A DNA stretch of 64,000 bases from Branchiostoma floridae (taxonomy: Eukaryota; Chordata; Leptocardii; Amphioxiformes; Branchiostomatidae). Below are positions 26,801 through 38,800 of this stretch, in pieces. The stretch lies in NCBI RefSeq assembly GCF_000003815.2, contig NC_049995.1:6315075-6379074 (forward strand), written 5' to 3'. Numbering within the stretch: position 1 is the stretch's first letter; each line of letters begins with the position of its first letter. Position numbers and translations under genes: made by a program. The notes beneath the pieces were generated by a model. It worked only from the letters and a program-made list of their open reading frames with translations, was not told where the DNA came from and made no database searches.

Positions 26801-29800
26801 TTTCTTTTTCTTTTTATCTGAATGCTCTATCATTCTATTTTCTTTCTGGTCTTTCTTTACTTTCTCTTTCTCTTTTTCTTCTTCCTTTCATTTATTCCTT
26901 ACTGATTTTACTTTCTAATTTTCCCTTCCCTTTGGCTGTTTGTCCATTTCATACATTCTCCTGTTTTTCTTACCTTTGCCATGTTCTTTTTATCTGCATT
27001 GTTGTTTTCTCACCTTTCAATTGTTTTGGTTTCAATTCAGTTCACATCTAGATTGGTGCAAACACTCTAGTGTACTTGATCTATTGTACTTGAATTAGGT
27101 TTTGGTGTTATCTTCTCTCTCTTTATTGATATATTTTGTATAACAGTGTGTGATCTTGTTGTTCCACACTGCTTTAGTTCAGGGTGATATGCTTTTATTT
27201 TGGAAAGAAAAGTTGTTGTGGAAGTTAAAATGACCACAGTTGTTATTGTGTATCTGTAGTGAGTTAGGATTTTGGAGACCACGGTCCCTGAACAGTGAAA
27301 TCTCGTACTTTGGTGTGGGAGGGAAACAGGCAGTATTCTTCATTGGAACAACAACAAGGGTGAGTCTTTCTAAGCAGTCCTCAGTCAGAGTCTTTCTAAT
27401 ACCCCTGTCACATTATCCACGATCTCCGGGCGTATCGATGGAAGGTCAGCCATATTTAAGATCGACAGAGGGTTGCGCATATTTTCCCCCTGAAAACCGT
27501 CCCTGTCAAATTTTTACCTTGTACAATTGTTATGCAGAAAGTTATTATTATAAGTGAGGCTCGGGTGATTGCTGCAGAATCATTGTCTGATAGATTGTCT
27601 GCAAATATGACAGGGGTATAAGCACATGGATGTCATCCAAGAAATTTACTTGCCATACCCATGGGCCTTTCTACCTAGACTTGGCCAGAAAAATCGTGCA
27701 AAAAAGTAACGATTGTTTCATTTCATGTGGGATGCTTGGAGTCAAGGGACTAGGTAGGTAGGTAGCCTTAGAGATGTTTGTGCAAAAAAGTTCACAATGA
27801 CTTTATTTCCTATTTTCTTAGATGATCACGAAACCAAAGAACTCCAAAGACGTCCATGAGTTGGTGATCTCACAGGAAGATTTTGAGAAGAAGGAGAAGA
27901 ACAAGGAAAAGATCTACAGTGGGTACATCAGGAACAGGAAGGTGGGATTTCTTTACTTCGTCTGAAACATTCCATACTATATCATTTATTATGACTTACA
28001 CATATGATACATCAAAACTAACTAGTGCTGTTATCCCTCTGTACTTCCTTGGAAATTTGCGGACAAAAAGTTTACCATGTTTAAAAAAATTTTTAGAAGC
28101 TTCAAATAATGTTTTTTTACAAAACAAGAACAGACAGAATTTAAAGCTTGAGACAGCCCTATATATAAGACCAACATATTATCAAGTTACATGTACTCTT
28201 ATTTGTACTACTCATAATCTATTGATTATATGGTGTCCAGAACTTGTTCTTTGTTGCACTTCTTTAACCACAAAAACAAGTTGTTACTGAGTGTATATCT
28301 TAAAACATTTGCCCAGATTTTGTTTTCACAGTTTATGTAGTGACCTCACAAATTGATGTCTTTTCAACGTAACACAGAATCGTTTTAACTGCAAAGTTGA
28401 AATACAGTGAAAAACCTCTTTTCCCTTAAACCATAAAATAAATCCACTACAAAAGAAAAGAAATTTGCTGTACTGTGCAAAACCCCATGACAACCCCTTG
28501 TTTCCATGACAATCCAGCCTGGCGACACCTCCCACATCAGTCCAGAGGAAGACCACATACGGAAGATCATCTCCGAAGAAACAGGGAGAGAGAACTTCAC
28601 AGCTGTGGTGGTGACTAACGTGAACACTGTGCACCTCAAGTTTCTCAAGGACTACATGAAATACTGGCCCAAACAACTCAGGTTGGTCAAGCCATGTTCT
28701 TTTGTTCTGTGTGTTTATTTGTTATGGTTATACTGTTATGTTTACATATCAATGATGATGGTTACACTGTTACTTCAATATTGCAGAGTGACAGTGTGAT
28801 TGCAAAAATGGTACAAATGGAGACTTGTAGGATAAGAATTAGCTCCTTTGACCTCGGCTCCAAATTTGGTTCATGTACATAGGTTTGGCCTGGGTCCAAA
28901 GTTGATACTGTTTTCATTACATGTGTACATTTGCTGGGTATGACAGGAAAATGGTTTAACTGTAGACTTGCAGAATGGGAAGGCTGGTTTGGCTTGGTTG
29001 GGTCCAAATTCGGTTCATGTACATAGGTTTGGCCTGGGTCCAAAGTTGATACTGTTTTCATGACATGTGTACATTTGCTGGGTATGACAGGAAAATGGTT
29101 TAACTGTAGACTTGCAGAATGGGAAGGCTGGTTTGGCTTGGTTGGGTCCAAATTTGGTTCATGTACATAGGTTTGGCCTGGGTCCAAAGTTGATATTGTT
29201 TTCATGACATTTTTACATTTGCTGGGTATGACAGGAAAATGGTTTAACTGTAGACTTGCAGAATGGGAAGGCTGGTTTATCTTGGTTGGGTCCAAATTCG
29301 GTTCATGTACATAGGTTTGGCCTGGGTCCAAAGTTGATACTGTTTTCATGACATGTGTACATTTGCTGGGTATGACAGGAAATGGTTTAACTGTAGACTT
29401 GCAGAATGGGAAGGCTGGTTTGGCTTGGTTGGGTCCAAATTCGGTTCATGTACATAGGTTTGGCCTGGGTCCAAAGTTGATAGTGTTTTCATGTCATGTG
29501 TACATTTGCTGGGTATGTCAGGAAAATGGTTTAAATGTAGACTTGCAGAATGGGAAGGCTGGTTTGGCCTGGGTCCAAAGTTGGTGCCACAGGCTTAGCC
29601 CAGGTCCAAAGCAGGTCAGACTGCTAAGTAAAAGGATTCCAGCAGATTTATTTTGAAGAGAAGGGATAACCCATCAAACTTGGTAAAATTTGCAAGCCAT
29701 AGCAGTGCCACATTTGCACTGCTACTACTAGGTAAGAAAATAGCATCATGATTTGACCGAGGTTCACCAGAATGGTTTTGTTGAAAAGGATCATATTATT

Positions 29801-32800
29801 TGTACAGTGTACAGAAGAGGGTCAAATTAGGAAAGGAATGAAACAAGCAAACTAGCTTATAGCCAAACCAGCTTAATACTTGAATACCCCTAGTAGACAA
29901 GAATCTCGATACTTGTGTCAATGGAAAATAACAATGGCAGAAACCTTTAAAAGTAGTTGCAGTGGTCAGTTAGTCCTCAATAGACATTATAGATTTGGTT
30001 ACCAGTTTAATTTGATTTTTGATGTATTTTTTTCTGCAAATGATGTTAGAAAAAGTGCTCCATCCTTTAGAGTTTGGAATGATGTTTTCCTGACTTGCCT
30101 CTGTATTTCAGTCACATCTACCATTACTACCTCCATGGACCACAAGGGAATACTGCTGCTGCCGAAGGGGGGAAGAGAGCTCGCTGTGACAGCCCTTCCC
30201 AGCACATCCACATTCAGGTAGGCTCTTCTACTAACTGCTGTCACCCCTGCATGGGAATTGGAAAATCTGGATTTCTCTTAGCAGTTATTTCACATCATGT
30301 TCAGAGAAACACAAGTCGCAAGTAAAGAGTTAATAATATCGGGTGTATTTTGCAGCCAGTAGGTACCCAAAGTGAGGGTAATGAGGCTGTTTAACGTGGT
30401 CGAGGTACCTCCTCGAGCACGGGACCCCCGTTTTACGTCCCTCCCGGAAGACGATTTCGTGGAAAGATTCGTGACGCTACAGCAATCTGGACGCACTTGG
30501 TTGGTCCCCCATCCAAGCACTGTCTGGACCGCGCGTTGCTGAACTTCCGAGGTCGAGGGATCGGGTGTAGCAATGCGCCACGCGGCCGTAATTAATGAAA
30601 TCTTAATATTACCAGACAGTAGTATCTGCAATTTTCATATCATGCAACAGAGGGAGCTTTTATCATTGTCATGATCTCTCCGCTTCTTCTGATAAAACTC
30701 ATACAGGTGAGTCGCAAAGAGGTTGTATATCAACAATGAGCAGTTTGACAATAGGGTCATCATAGAAGATTGTATGTCACTGTCTGAATGAGCAATTTGA
30801 CAAGTGTCCGCAGTTTCCATATCATACAAGAGAGGGTGCTCTTAACATGGTCACAATATCTCTTCTCTTCAGATAAATCTCATACAGATGGGTCACAAGG
30901 AGAAGATAGTATGTCTGACTGAATGAGCAATTTGACAAAAGTATCTGCAGTACTCATATTATACAACAGGGGGAGCTCTTAACATGGTCATCATCCCTCC
31001 ACTCTTCAGATCAAACTCATACAGATGGGTTGCAAGGAGGAGATTGTACAATGTCATGTATATCATTGTCAGGATGAGCAATTTGACAAAAGTATCTGCA
31101 GTTTTCATTTCATACAACAGGGGGCTCTCTTAACATGGTCATCATCTCTCTACAGATAAAACTCATCCAGATGGGCCGCAAAGAGAAGATTGTGGACCTG
31201 AGAGAGTTAGAGGACGACATGCAGACACAGTACATCCAGAAATCTGCAGACAGCTTCGAGTTCAAGGCCACCGTAGAGGGGACAGGAATAGTGGAAGGAA
31301 TCCTGCGGTATCACCCGTTCCTGTACGATAGGGAGACATATCCTCCTGATATGTATGCTCCACCTGTGGGTAGGTATTTCTCATACTTGCATGTGAGACT
31401 TACAATGTGCAAGTTCATACACACCACCTAGCAGACCTCAGAAGTACTACAGCAGTTTCCTTTGCCAAAAGGTTATGTTCAGTTGAACATATTTTTGTGT
31501 GTTCATGAATACTAAAGGATTTGTTGATTGAACCTTATGATATCTGGTAGGTGGTAAAATAAAAGGACAACGTATATGACCTCCTACTCCTTACAGCTTT
31601 CTATGGTACTGCAATATAACATCCAGGTTTTAAATCTCATTTCTGTTAGAACACTTACTCAAAGTCACATCATGCAAAATTAACTTTTGTCTGGCTACAA
31701 TGAATAATGAAGCTAAACATAGTTACTTCTTAGAATGTAGTCCCACACTGTACTGAGTCTATACCCCTGTTCTCATCATGGTTCATGACTAGAGCAGATT
31801 TCCAATCCATACAGCTTCCTTTTCCCAACAAGTCCATCTGTTGTCCTCTCTGTCTATCACAGTCTATCAATTTACAATTATCATGGGAAATAGGAAAAAA
31901 ATATGTGTAAACATTTCAATTCCAAATAGAATTTGATCATGATTATCCGAGTGAATGTGTGTGTTTTTACCGGTGCGTAGCACCGGCTTTGAGACGGGAG
32001 AAGCGGGTCTTTCAACCATTCGTTTGGTTTGCATGGATGGATGCATGGATGCATGGATCGGTCAATTTAACCAAACACTTCTAATAGCCCTTCCATACGC
32101 GTGATTACGGAATTGAGTTAGCGTGGCCGACCGGTCTACGGCTCTGTGTGCAGATAGCGATTTGCTTTTGCAGCCGTGGATCGTGGGTTCGAACCCCACT
32201 TGTAACAATTTTTTTTTTCTTTTTTTAATAGAAGACAGATCAATTCAGTAATTCGATGCATGATTTTGTTTAAAGTCCAGGCTTTTCCCAAAATACGCAC
32301 TGGCCAGCTTTTTTCAGAAGCTTTCTTGTTTCCCAACAGTTGAAGAAGATGAGGACGACTGTGTATCAACTGACCGCCCCGCCCGAGGAAAGAGACCCAT
32401 TTTTGAGTGCTACTGGAATGGGAGACTCATCCCATACACATTTGTAGACGAGTAAGTAGAAAATTTACGAGTATGAATGAAACAATGAGAAATACTTTTT
32501 AAGGCTAATCAAGATCTTTCTCCTAAGAAAAAGTACATGGCACATTCTTCCTCTGGTTAGCACTCAACACTTAATAGAAAAATTATGATAAAGTCATCGA
32601 TTATGATAATAATACTAGTAGTTGAACACACTCACACCCCTACCAGTAAACTAGCCTCTTACTGTAGTGACTGCACAACTGTGTGGCCTAAGGGCTAAAG
32701 AAACAGAGATGGGCACTACCCCTATATACCCATAGGTTGCAAGCCAATAGACTACACATACTACCATACCAAGAGAATTTTTTCCGATAACCCATTCTTA

Positions 32801-35800
32801 CGTACCTTTTCTCCCAGTTTTGATTGGTGCAGTCCACCCAAGAAGAGGGGGGTGATCCCAGTAGAATGTTACAACAGGATCTCTGGTTGTCTCTTCCTAA
32901 ATGATGACTGTGTGGCCCAAGGGCTACTTGAACAGAGATGGGCACTGCCCCTTTATACATGTACCCTCAGGTTGCAAGCCAATGGACTACACGTACTACC
33001 GTACCAAAAAACGTTTCTGATAACCCATTCTTACATTCCTTTTCCATCAGTTTCGAGTGGTGCAGTCCACCCAAGAAGAGGGGGGTGATACCAGTAGAAT
33101 GTTACAACAGGATCTCTGGTTGGCTCTCCCTAAATGACGACTGTGTGGCCCGAGGGCTACTTGAACAGAGATGGGCACTGCCCCTTTATACATGTACCCT
33201 CAGGTTGCAAGCCAATGGACTACGTATGGCACTGTACCCCAAATTTTGTGAAAACCTATTCTTACGTACCTTTTCTCCCAGTTTTGAGTGGTGCAGTCCA
33301 CCCAAGAAGAGGGGGGTGATCCCAGTAGAATGTTACAACAGGATCTCAGGTTGTCTCTTCCTAAATGACGACTGTGTGGCCCAAGGGCTGCTGGAACAGA
33401 GATGGGCACTGCCCCTATATGCTAGCCAATGGACCACATATGGTACCGTACCCCCCCAAAATATTTGTGATAACCTATTCTTACGTTCCTTTTCTCCTAG
33501 TTTCGAGTGGTGCAGTCCACCCAAGAAGAGGGGGGTGATCCCAGTAGAATGTTACAACAGGATCTCTGGTTGTCTCTTCACTAACGACAAGTTCCAGGTG
33601 TCCACAAACAAGCTGACCTTCATGGACCTGGAGGTCAGGCTCAAGGACAAGAACACCACATACTCCATGGTCAAACAGGGACAGGTAAGGGAGGGTTCAG
33701 ACATGTTTCGGGAGTGAGGACGGTAAGGGAGGATTCAAGCATTATCAAGGGGGAAATAGGGAACAGTTGAGGAGGATTCAAACATTGTTTGAGGGAACAT
33801 AGGAACGGTACATGTAGTGGAGGATTTGAACATTATTAACATGAGAGAAGTAGGGAAAGGCAAGGGATGATTCAAACATTGTTATGGGGCGAGATGGGAA
33901 AAGGTTAGTCTGTGTGACACAAACTATTCTGTTCGGGGCTGTAAGTGGCCTCTCCCCACAGAAGGCCGGCAGATGTTTGGCGGGCTGCTATAAGCAAGAT
34001 TAAATCAGGCTAGGAAAAGGTGAGGGAGGATTCAGTATTGTTTTGTACTGGAAGAAAGGGCAATAGAAGGGGAGATTCAGAAACTGTTCAGTGGGTATTG
34101 CAAATGATCTTGATGGGCTCCAAGAAAACTCAGTGATGTCATCAGTGATTCCTGAGCTGACTCAGGTCTCTGGCACTGAAGGAGTAAATCATTCTGCAGT
34201 TCTTTTGAAAGTTGCCAGAGGGAGCTCATTTTTGTAGGAATATACTGTGTATGAAAATACTATTGACTGGCTTACCCCATTCAACTTTTTTTAGTGGTAC
34301 ATACCTACAGAAAATCTTATAGTTATAAAAAGGGAACTGTGGGAAGTGTTAAATTGAATTTTTGTATTATTATTTTTTTTTTTAGGAACAGAGAGCAAAG
34401 ATTGACCGTCAGTTTTTTGAGTGGTTGAAGGAGTGCCATGAGAAGTACGATAAGCAGGTGAAGTTCTGTGGGTTCGGGGGCTCCATCACAAGGCCCGAGT
34501 TAGCCTCTAAGAAACAGCAGGCTCCTTGGGCCGTCTTCAAGTCTATCGAGTGGGATGGGAAGGTCTTCAAGGAGGGACAACTGGTAAGGATGTTTGTTTA
34601 ACATTTTACTGTAACAGTTAGTAACAGTTACTGTCACATATTCACATATCCAGATTTGACATGGAAAAACAATGTCCATAATTACTACAATACTGCTATA
34701 ATAAATTAAACTGTATGAATGGGTACATCACATTGGTTCAAAGCCTTTTTTTTCTTCTTGTTGGACTGGTCCGAAAATACCAGACTTAAAAAAAATAAGT
34801 GGACCAGATTTTGAACAGATTTGAAAATGAACCATTATCAGCAGGTCTTCAAGCATTTAAGGGCTTGCTGATCCAAGAAAGTTACATGTATGAATACTCT
34901 AGAAAATATTTAGAACATCACAAAGATGTTATAAACAGTTCTAAACATTTACTTATCACAGGTAGAAATGGTATAAAGATTTCCAAAATATTAGAACAAA
35001 AGGCAAGAAACACCCTCTTGGTAATGTGGAATTGACTCTACCGCGAAACAAAGTCCCAGCAAAAACAAAATGAATTCACTGCGGCTACCATCTTTCCACC
35101 ACAGGTGCGAACTCAGCGTACAGTCCCGATCATCTACGGTACCATTCAGCGATTCCTGCTCCATGGCGACTATGAAGGAGAGGTGTTCGCTACCGGTGGG
35201 GAGATGGAGATTCGACAGGTTGGTTCAAAAGATTTAGATAGAGTTCTTTTGAACCTCAACATGTTGTTTTTGTACAGCCTTTCAGGGTTGGACAAGTCCA
35301 CTAGCCCTATTGTCCAGGGCAAGTGAAAGTGCTGATCTGGCAAGCGCATGTCCTTACCCACTTGACCAGATTTTCCATTGAGTGAGATTTTGATACTAGT
35401 CACTTTTCACGGTCATCGCATCAAGCATGGGTCAATTCAGAAAAATAGAGCCAGTGATACAAGAATTCCATTGCTGGAAGTGAAAATACATAGAAAAACT
35501 CAATCCAGATTTGGGGCAAGTGAAAAATTGGTTTGGGAAAGTAATTTTTTTAATGTATTTGCCCAATAGGACATTGAATTTTAGAAAACTTGATCAAACC
35601 TGTCCTTTTGAATCACTTCTTTTGGAAAAAAATTGACTTATCAGTTCTAAAGTTCAACTTCAGAATCTATTCCTTGCTGTAGTTGCAACATTGTAAAATA
35701 AAGAAAGCTGTTCAATCTAAGATTTGACAAGTTAGTTGAACTTCAATTTGTTGCTTGTTTTTTTTTCATTTATGCCTGGTTTGCTGACTTTTTTTGTAAA

Positions 35801-38800
35801 GCTTCATCAGTAAATAAGTGACATTAGTTAACTGTGTTTTAGAATATAACAAAACAGAGTCCTCCTGCTGTTTTTCAATTTTCAAATGGAAGAATGTACT
35901 TTTCTTTCCTACATTGGTCAATCAATGAATCAGATGTGTTGTTGTTTTGTTGTCGTTGTTTTTAGGAGCCGTCTTCCCTATACGATGAAGTGAAAGTTCT
36001 CCACCTGTCCAAGCTTGACCGCTCCACCACCAAACTACAGGCCAAGAAATACATAGAAGAAGAAGAAGCAAAGTAAGACTACTTGCCTTAGGCCTGATTT
36101 GATTAAAAGTTTAAGAAAATGATGGTAACCCTCATAAGATCTAAGACATCAGCATTTAGTCATGTACATTCCCAGACTGCATGGTGACTATCTGGAATAA
36201 GTTGGCTGCTGACTTGCGTTGTTTTGGCGAGTTAGCAGCACTGTACACAGTCTGATATAACATCTTTTAAGCAAAAACTTTTGAAGGCTACATACAACAG
36301 ATTTAGTACCAGGTACTGAATAGATCTTCCCTGTACCTGGAACACTTGCCTTGGTTGCAGTTCTTGCCTAGCATCAAGACCGCGCTAGTTTTTCGCACGC
36401 TTTTTTTTTCATTTTGTGCCATTGTACCATGATTATGCCTAATTCTAGTTACTAAATGCATATTTTGATAATGTTATTTTGATGCTACTAGTAACTATTG
36501 TATATATCATAAGTCTATGTTGTGCCATGTATGTGTTTTTATGTGTGGGGAAGCAGCTACCAAAGGTGCATTTTGCACCTGTTTTGCCCTCCCCTTCACT
36601 CTGTGATAAATCCTAATAAAGAAATAAAGATGGGCTTCAAATGTATCCCCAAAATCTGGGAATCCCTTTTAGTTCCTGACATTATGTTCTGTTAAGGCTT
36701 GTAGATTAAGTAAACCCTTCTCACTTCCCTTCCTTTCTGTATTAAGACTGCCAGACAAGGTAGTGGTTAAGTGGCCGGAAGGGGACAGTCTTCAGAACAA
36801 TGACAAGATACCAGCTGGGAGAACAATAGGTAAGGGACCAGCCATTCACAATAGGTAATGGACCAACCATTAACAATAGGTAAGGGACCAACCATTAACA
36901 ATAGGTAAGGGACCTTCCAGTAACAGATAGCACTGTGGCAGAATGTATTGTAAATAAGGTTTTGTTGGCGTAATGTATTGATAACATTCTGTCTATAGTT
37001 TCCAAATGTTGTGTCAGAAAGGATATCATGTGCAATGCACTGATGGAATACTGACTAAACATCTAAAAGAAACCATGCTGAATTCTATAATCGGTAACTA
37101 CTTAACAACAACTCATGTACAAGCCCCAGGTAGCACAGTTGTAACTGAGATACCATGCTTGTTAAGGGTTAAAGGTGTGTATTTGTTGTTGACAGTTGAC
37201 TTTACCATTGATCGGGGTTGTAGCCAGCCTGAAATCATTTTCCATCCCCTCGATTTTGAATGGCTTTGGCGCAGCCTTCCTAGGGGGGTCCTTGGGCATG
37301 CTCCGAAGGTAAATTTTGAAGCCTAGACCTCTGAAACGCTATTTCCTGCATTTTGAGGGTTAGATTTTGCTCACAGAGGAATGGGCAAATGTTTTTTCCG
37401 TCCCCAGCTAAGGACGGAAGGACGGGGGCTGGCTACAACATTGCCTTGATGCTTGATTAACAGTTTATGAACCAGGCTGTATGCCATTACCCAATTGCTG
37501 TCATCGCTCGGTCAAACGCGGTCACATAAATTCATGAAGTGCATAAAAAAAGAAAGAAAATAGGCATCATGGAAAAGACAACTGTGTAATTCCCCTTACA
37601 ATAATGCATGGTTAATCCCTACCTGTTTTCTATAAAGGGTGTTCCCACGCTCATTTTCTTTGTCATTGCACAAATTAAACATGAACAATTTAACATATGA
37701 CCTGTAACATAACCTCAGGTCATGATCACTCTGTAAGTGCATGTAACAAGAAAGGTAAACACCACACTACTGACACAGTTACTTAATATATTTTTATACT
37801 GACACATTTATCAAATTTTGCATTCAGTAAAGACAATCATACATTTACACTCGTCTGTTGGCATCCACCTGCCTTGGGAGACAATTGTAGACAGTCACTT
37901 GCCATCTTGGGTTCAGCGACCTGGCCTGCACATGACTTTTTAAGGTGAAGGAGGGGTATGCAATTCCTTCTCCACCCTCTCGTCTACTGGAGCACTAAGT
38001 CCCACAGGGACAAGAACTGCACATTAATTTTACAACTTGCAATGTTTGATTTAAGGAAACAGCAATCTTAATTTACATGTATTTTTGCCTCATGAGGTTT
38101 TTCAAGTACTTGTTATTCGGTAGAATGAATCTGGTCAAAGCACAGACCGTATGATTGTGTCAATCAAGTGGAAAAGCCAAAATACAAAAGAGTAGCACTA
38201 TCTACATATGGCATCAAAAGTATCTGTCTGGTGGAATACAAAGTTTAACATTTTTCTGGCAGTGTAGGTTCTTGATAAATTCATAATTATATGCAAAAAC
38301 AATTAGTGTAAGCAATGCTTCTAGTTGGATAGGACACCAGATCATTAATAACTTTATATATAATTATGAACCTTTTGTTTTGCTGATTCCATAGTACATG
38401 CATGTGCATATGTCAAATCATTCCAAAATAACAAATATAGGCATAAGCCAGTATTATGTGTGTCAATCTGTCTGTATATATATCTGTGGACAGTATAACT
38501 TATGAGGTCGTGGATAGATATTTGTGATATCTTGAACATGGGTTTGGGTGGAAAAAATTACAGTCATATTTCGATACTGGGCCTCCTACTGCTAGTTATG
38601 CTTTCTAGAATATTGCAGAAATTTGGGTTTTGATATTTCTCGTTTCTGGACATGCTACGGCCATGATTTTTGAGTGGTAGACAGCTCTTTTGGTAAATAG
38701 TATTTTACTAAGTAATAATTATACAATCATGTAGGTTTGGGCCCCCTAGCAGCTATTTTAGAACTGCACCGACTGACTGTGTCAGATTATTAAATGAGTC

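Noticed and set aside
26592-27051. Two overlapping 108-codon plus-strand frames, F/S/L-rich
   Set aside because: They translate the pyrimidine tract; repetitive FSLSLSF composition explains the lack of stops.
28762-29349. 195-codon minus-strand frame with four 48-residue repeats
   Set aside because: A consequence of the 144-bp minisatellite, antisense in an SMCHD1 intron; no protein-like features.
32117-32207. Functional tRNA gene
   Set aside because: Both promoter boxes are good but the anticodon arm does not fold with a 7-base loop and the acceptor stem is only four pairs; kept as a tRNA-like repeat.
32818-33050. First exon 13-like copy as an in-frame alternative exon start
   Set aside because: The 233-bp spacing to the next copy breaks the frame, unlike the 33051 and 33282 copies.
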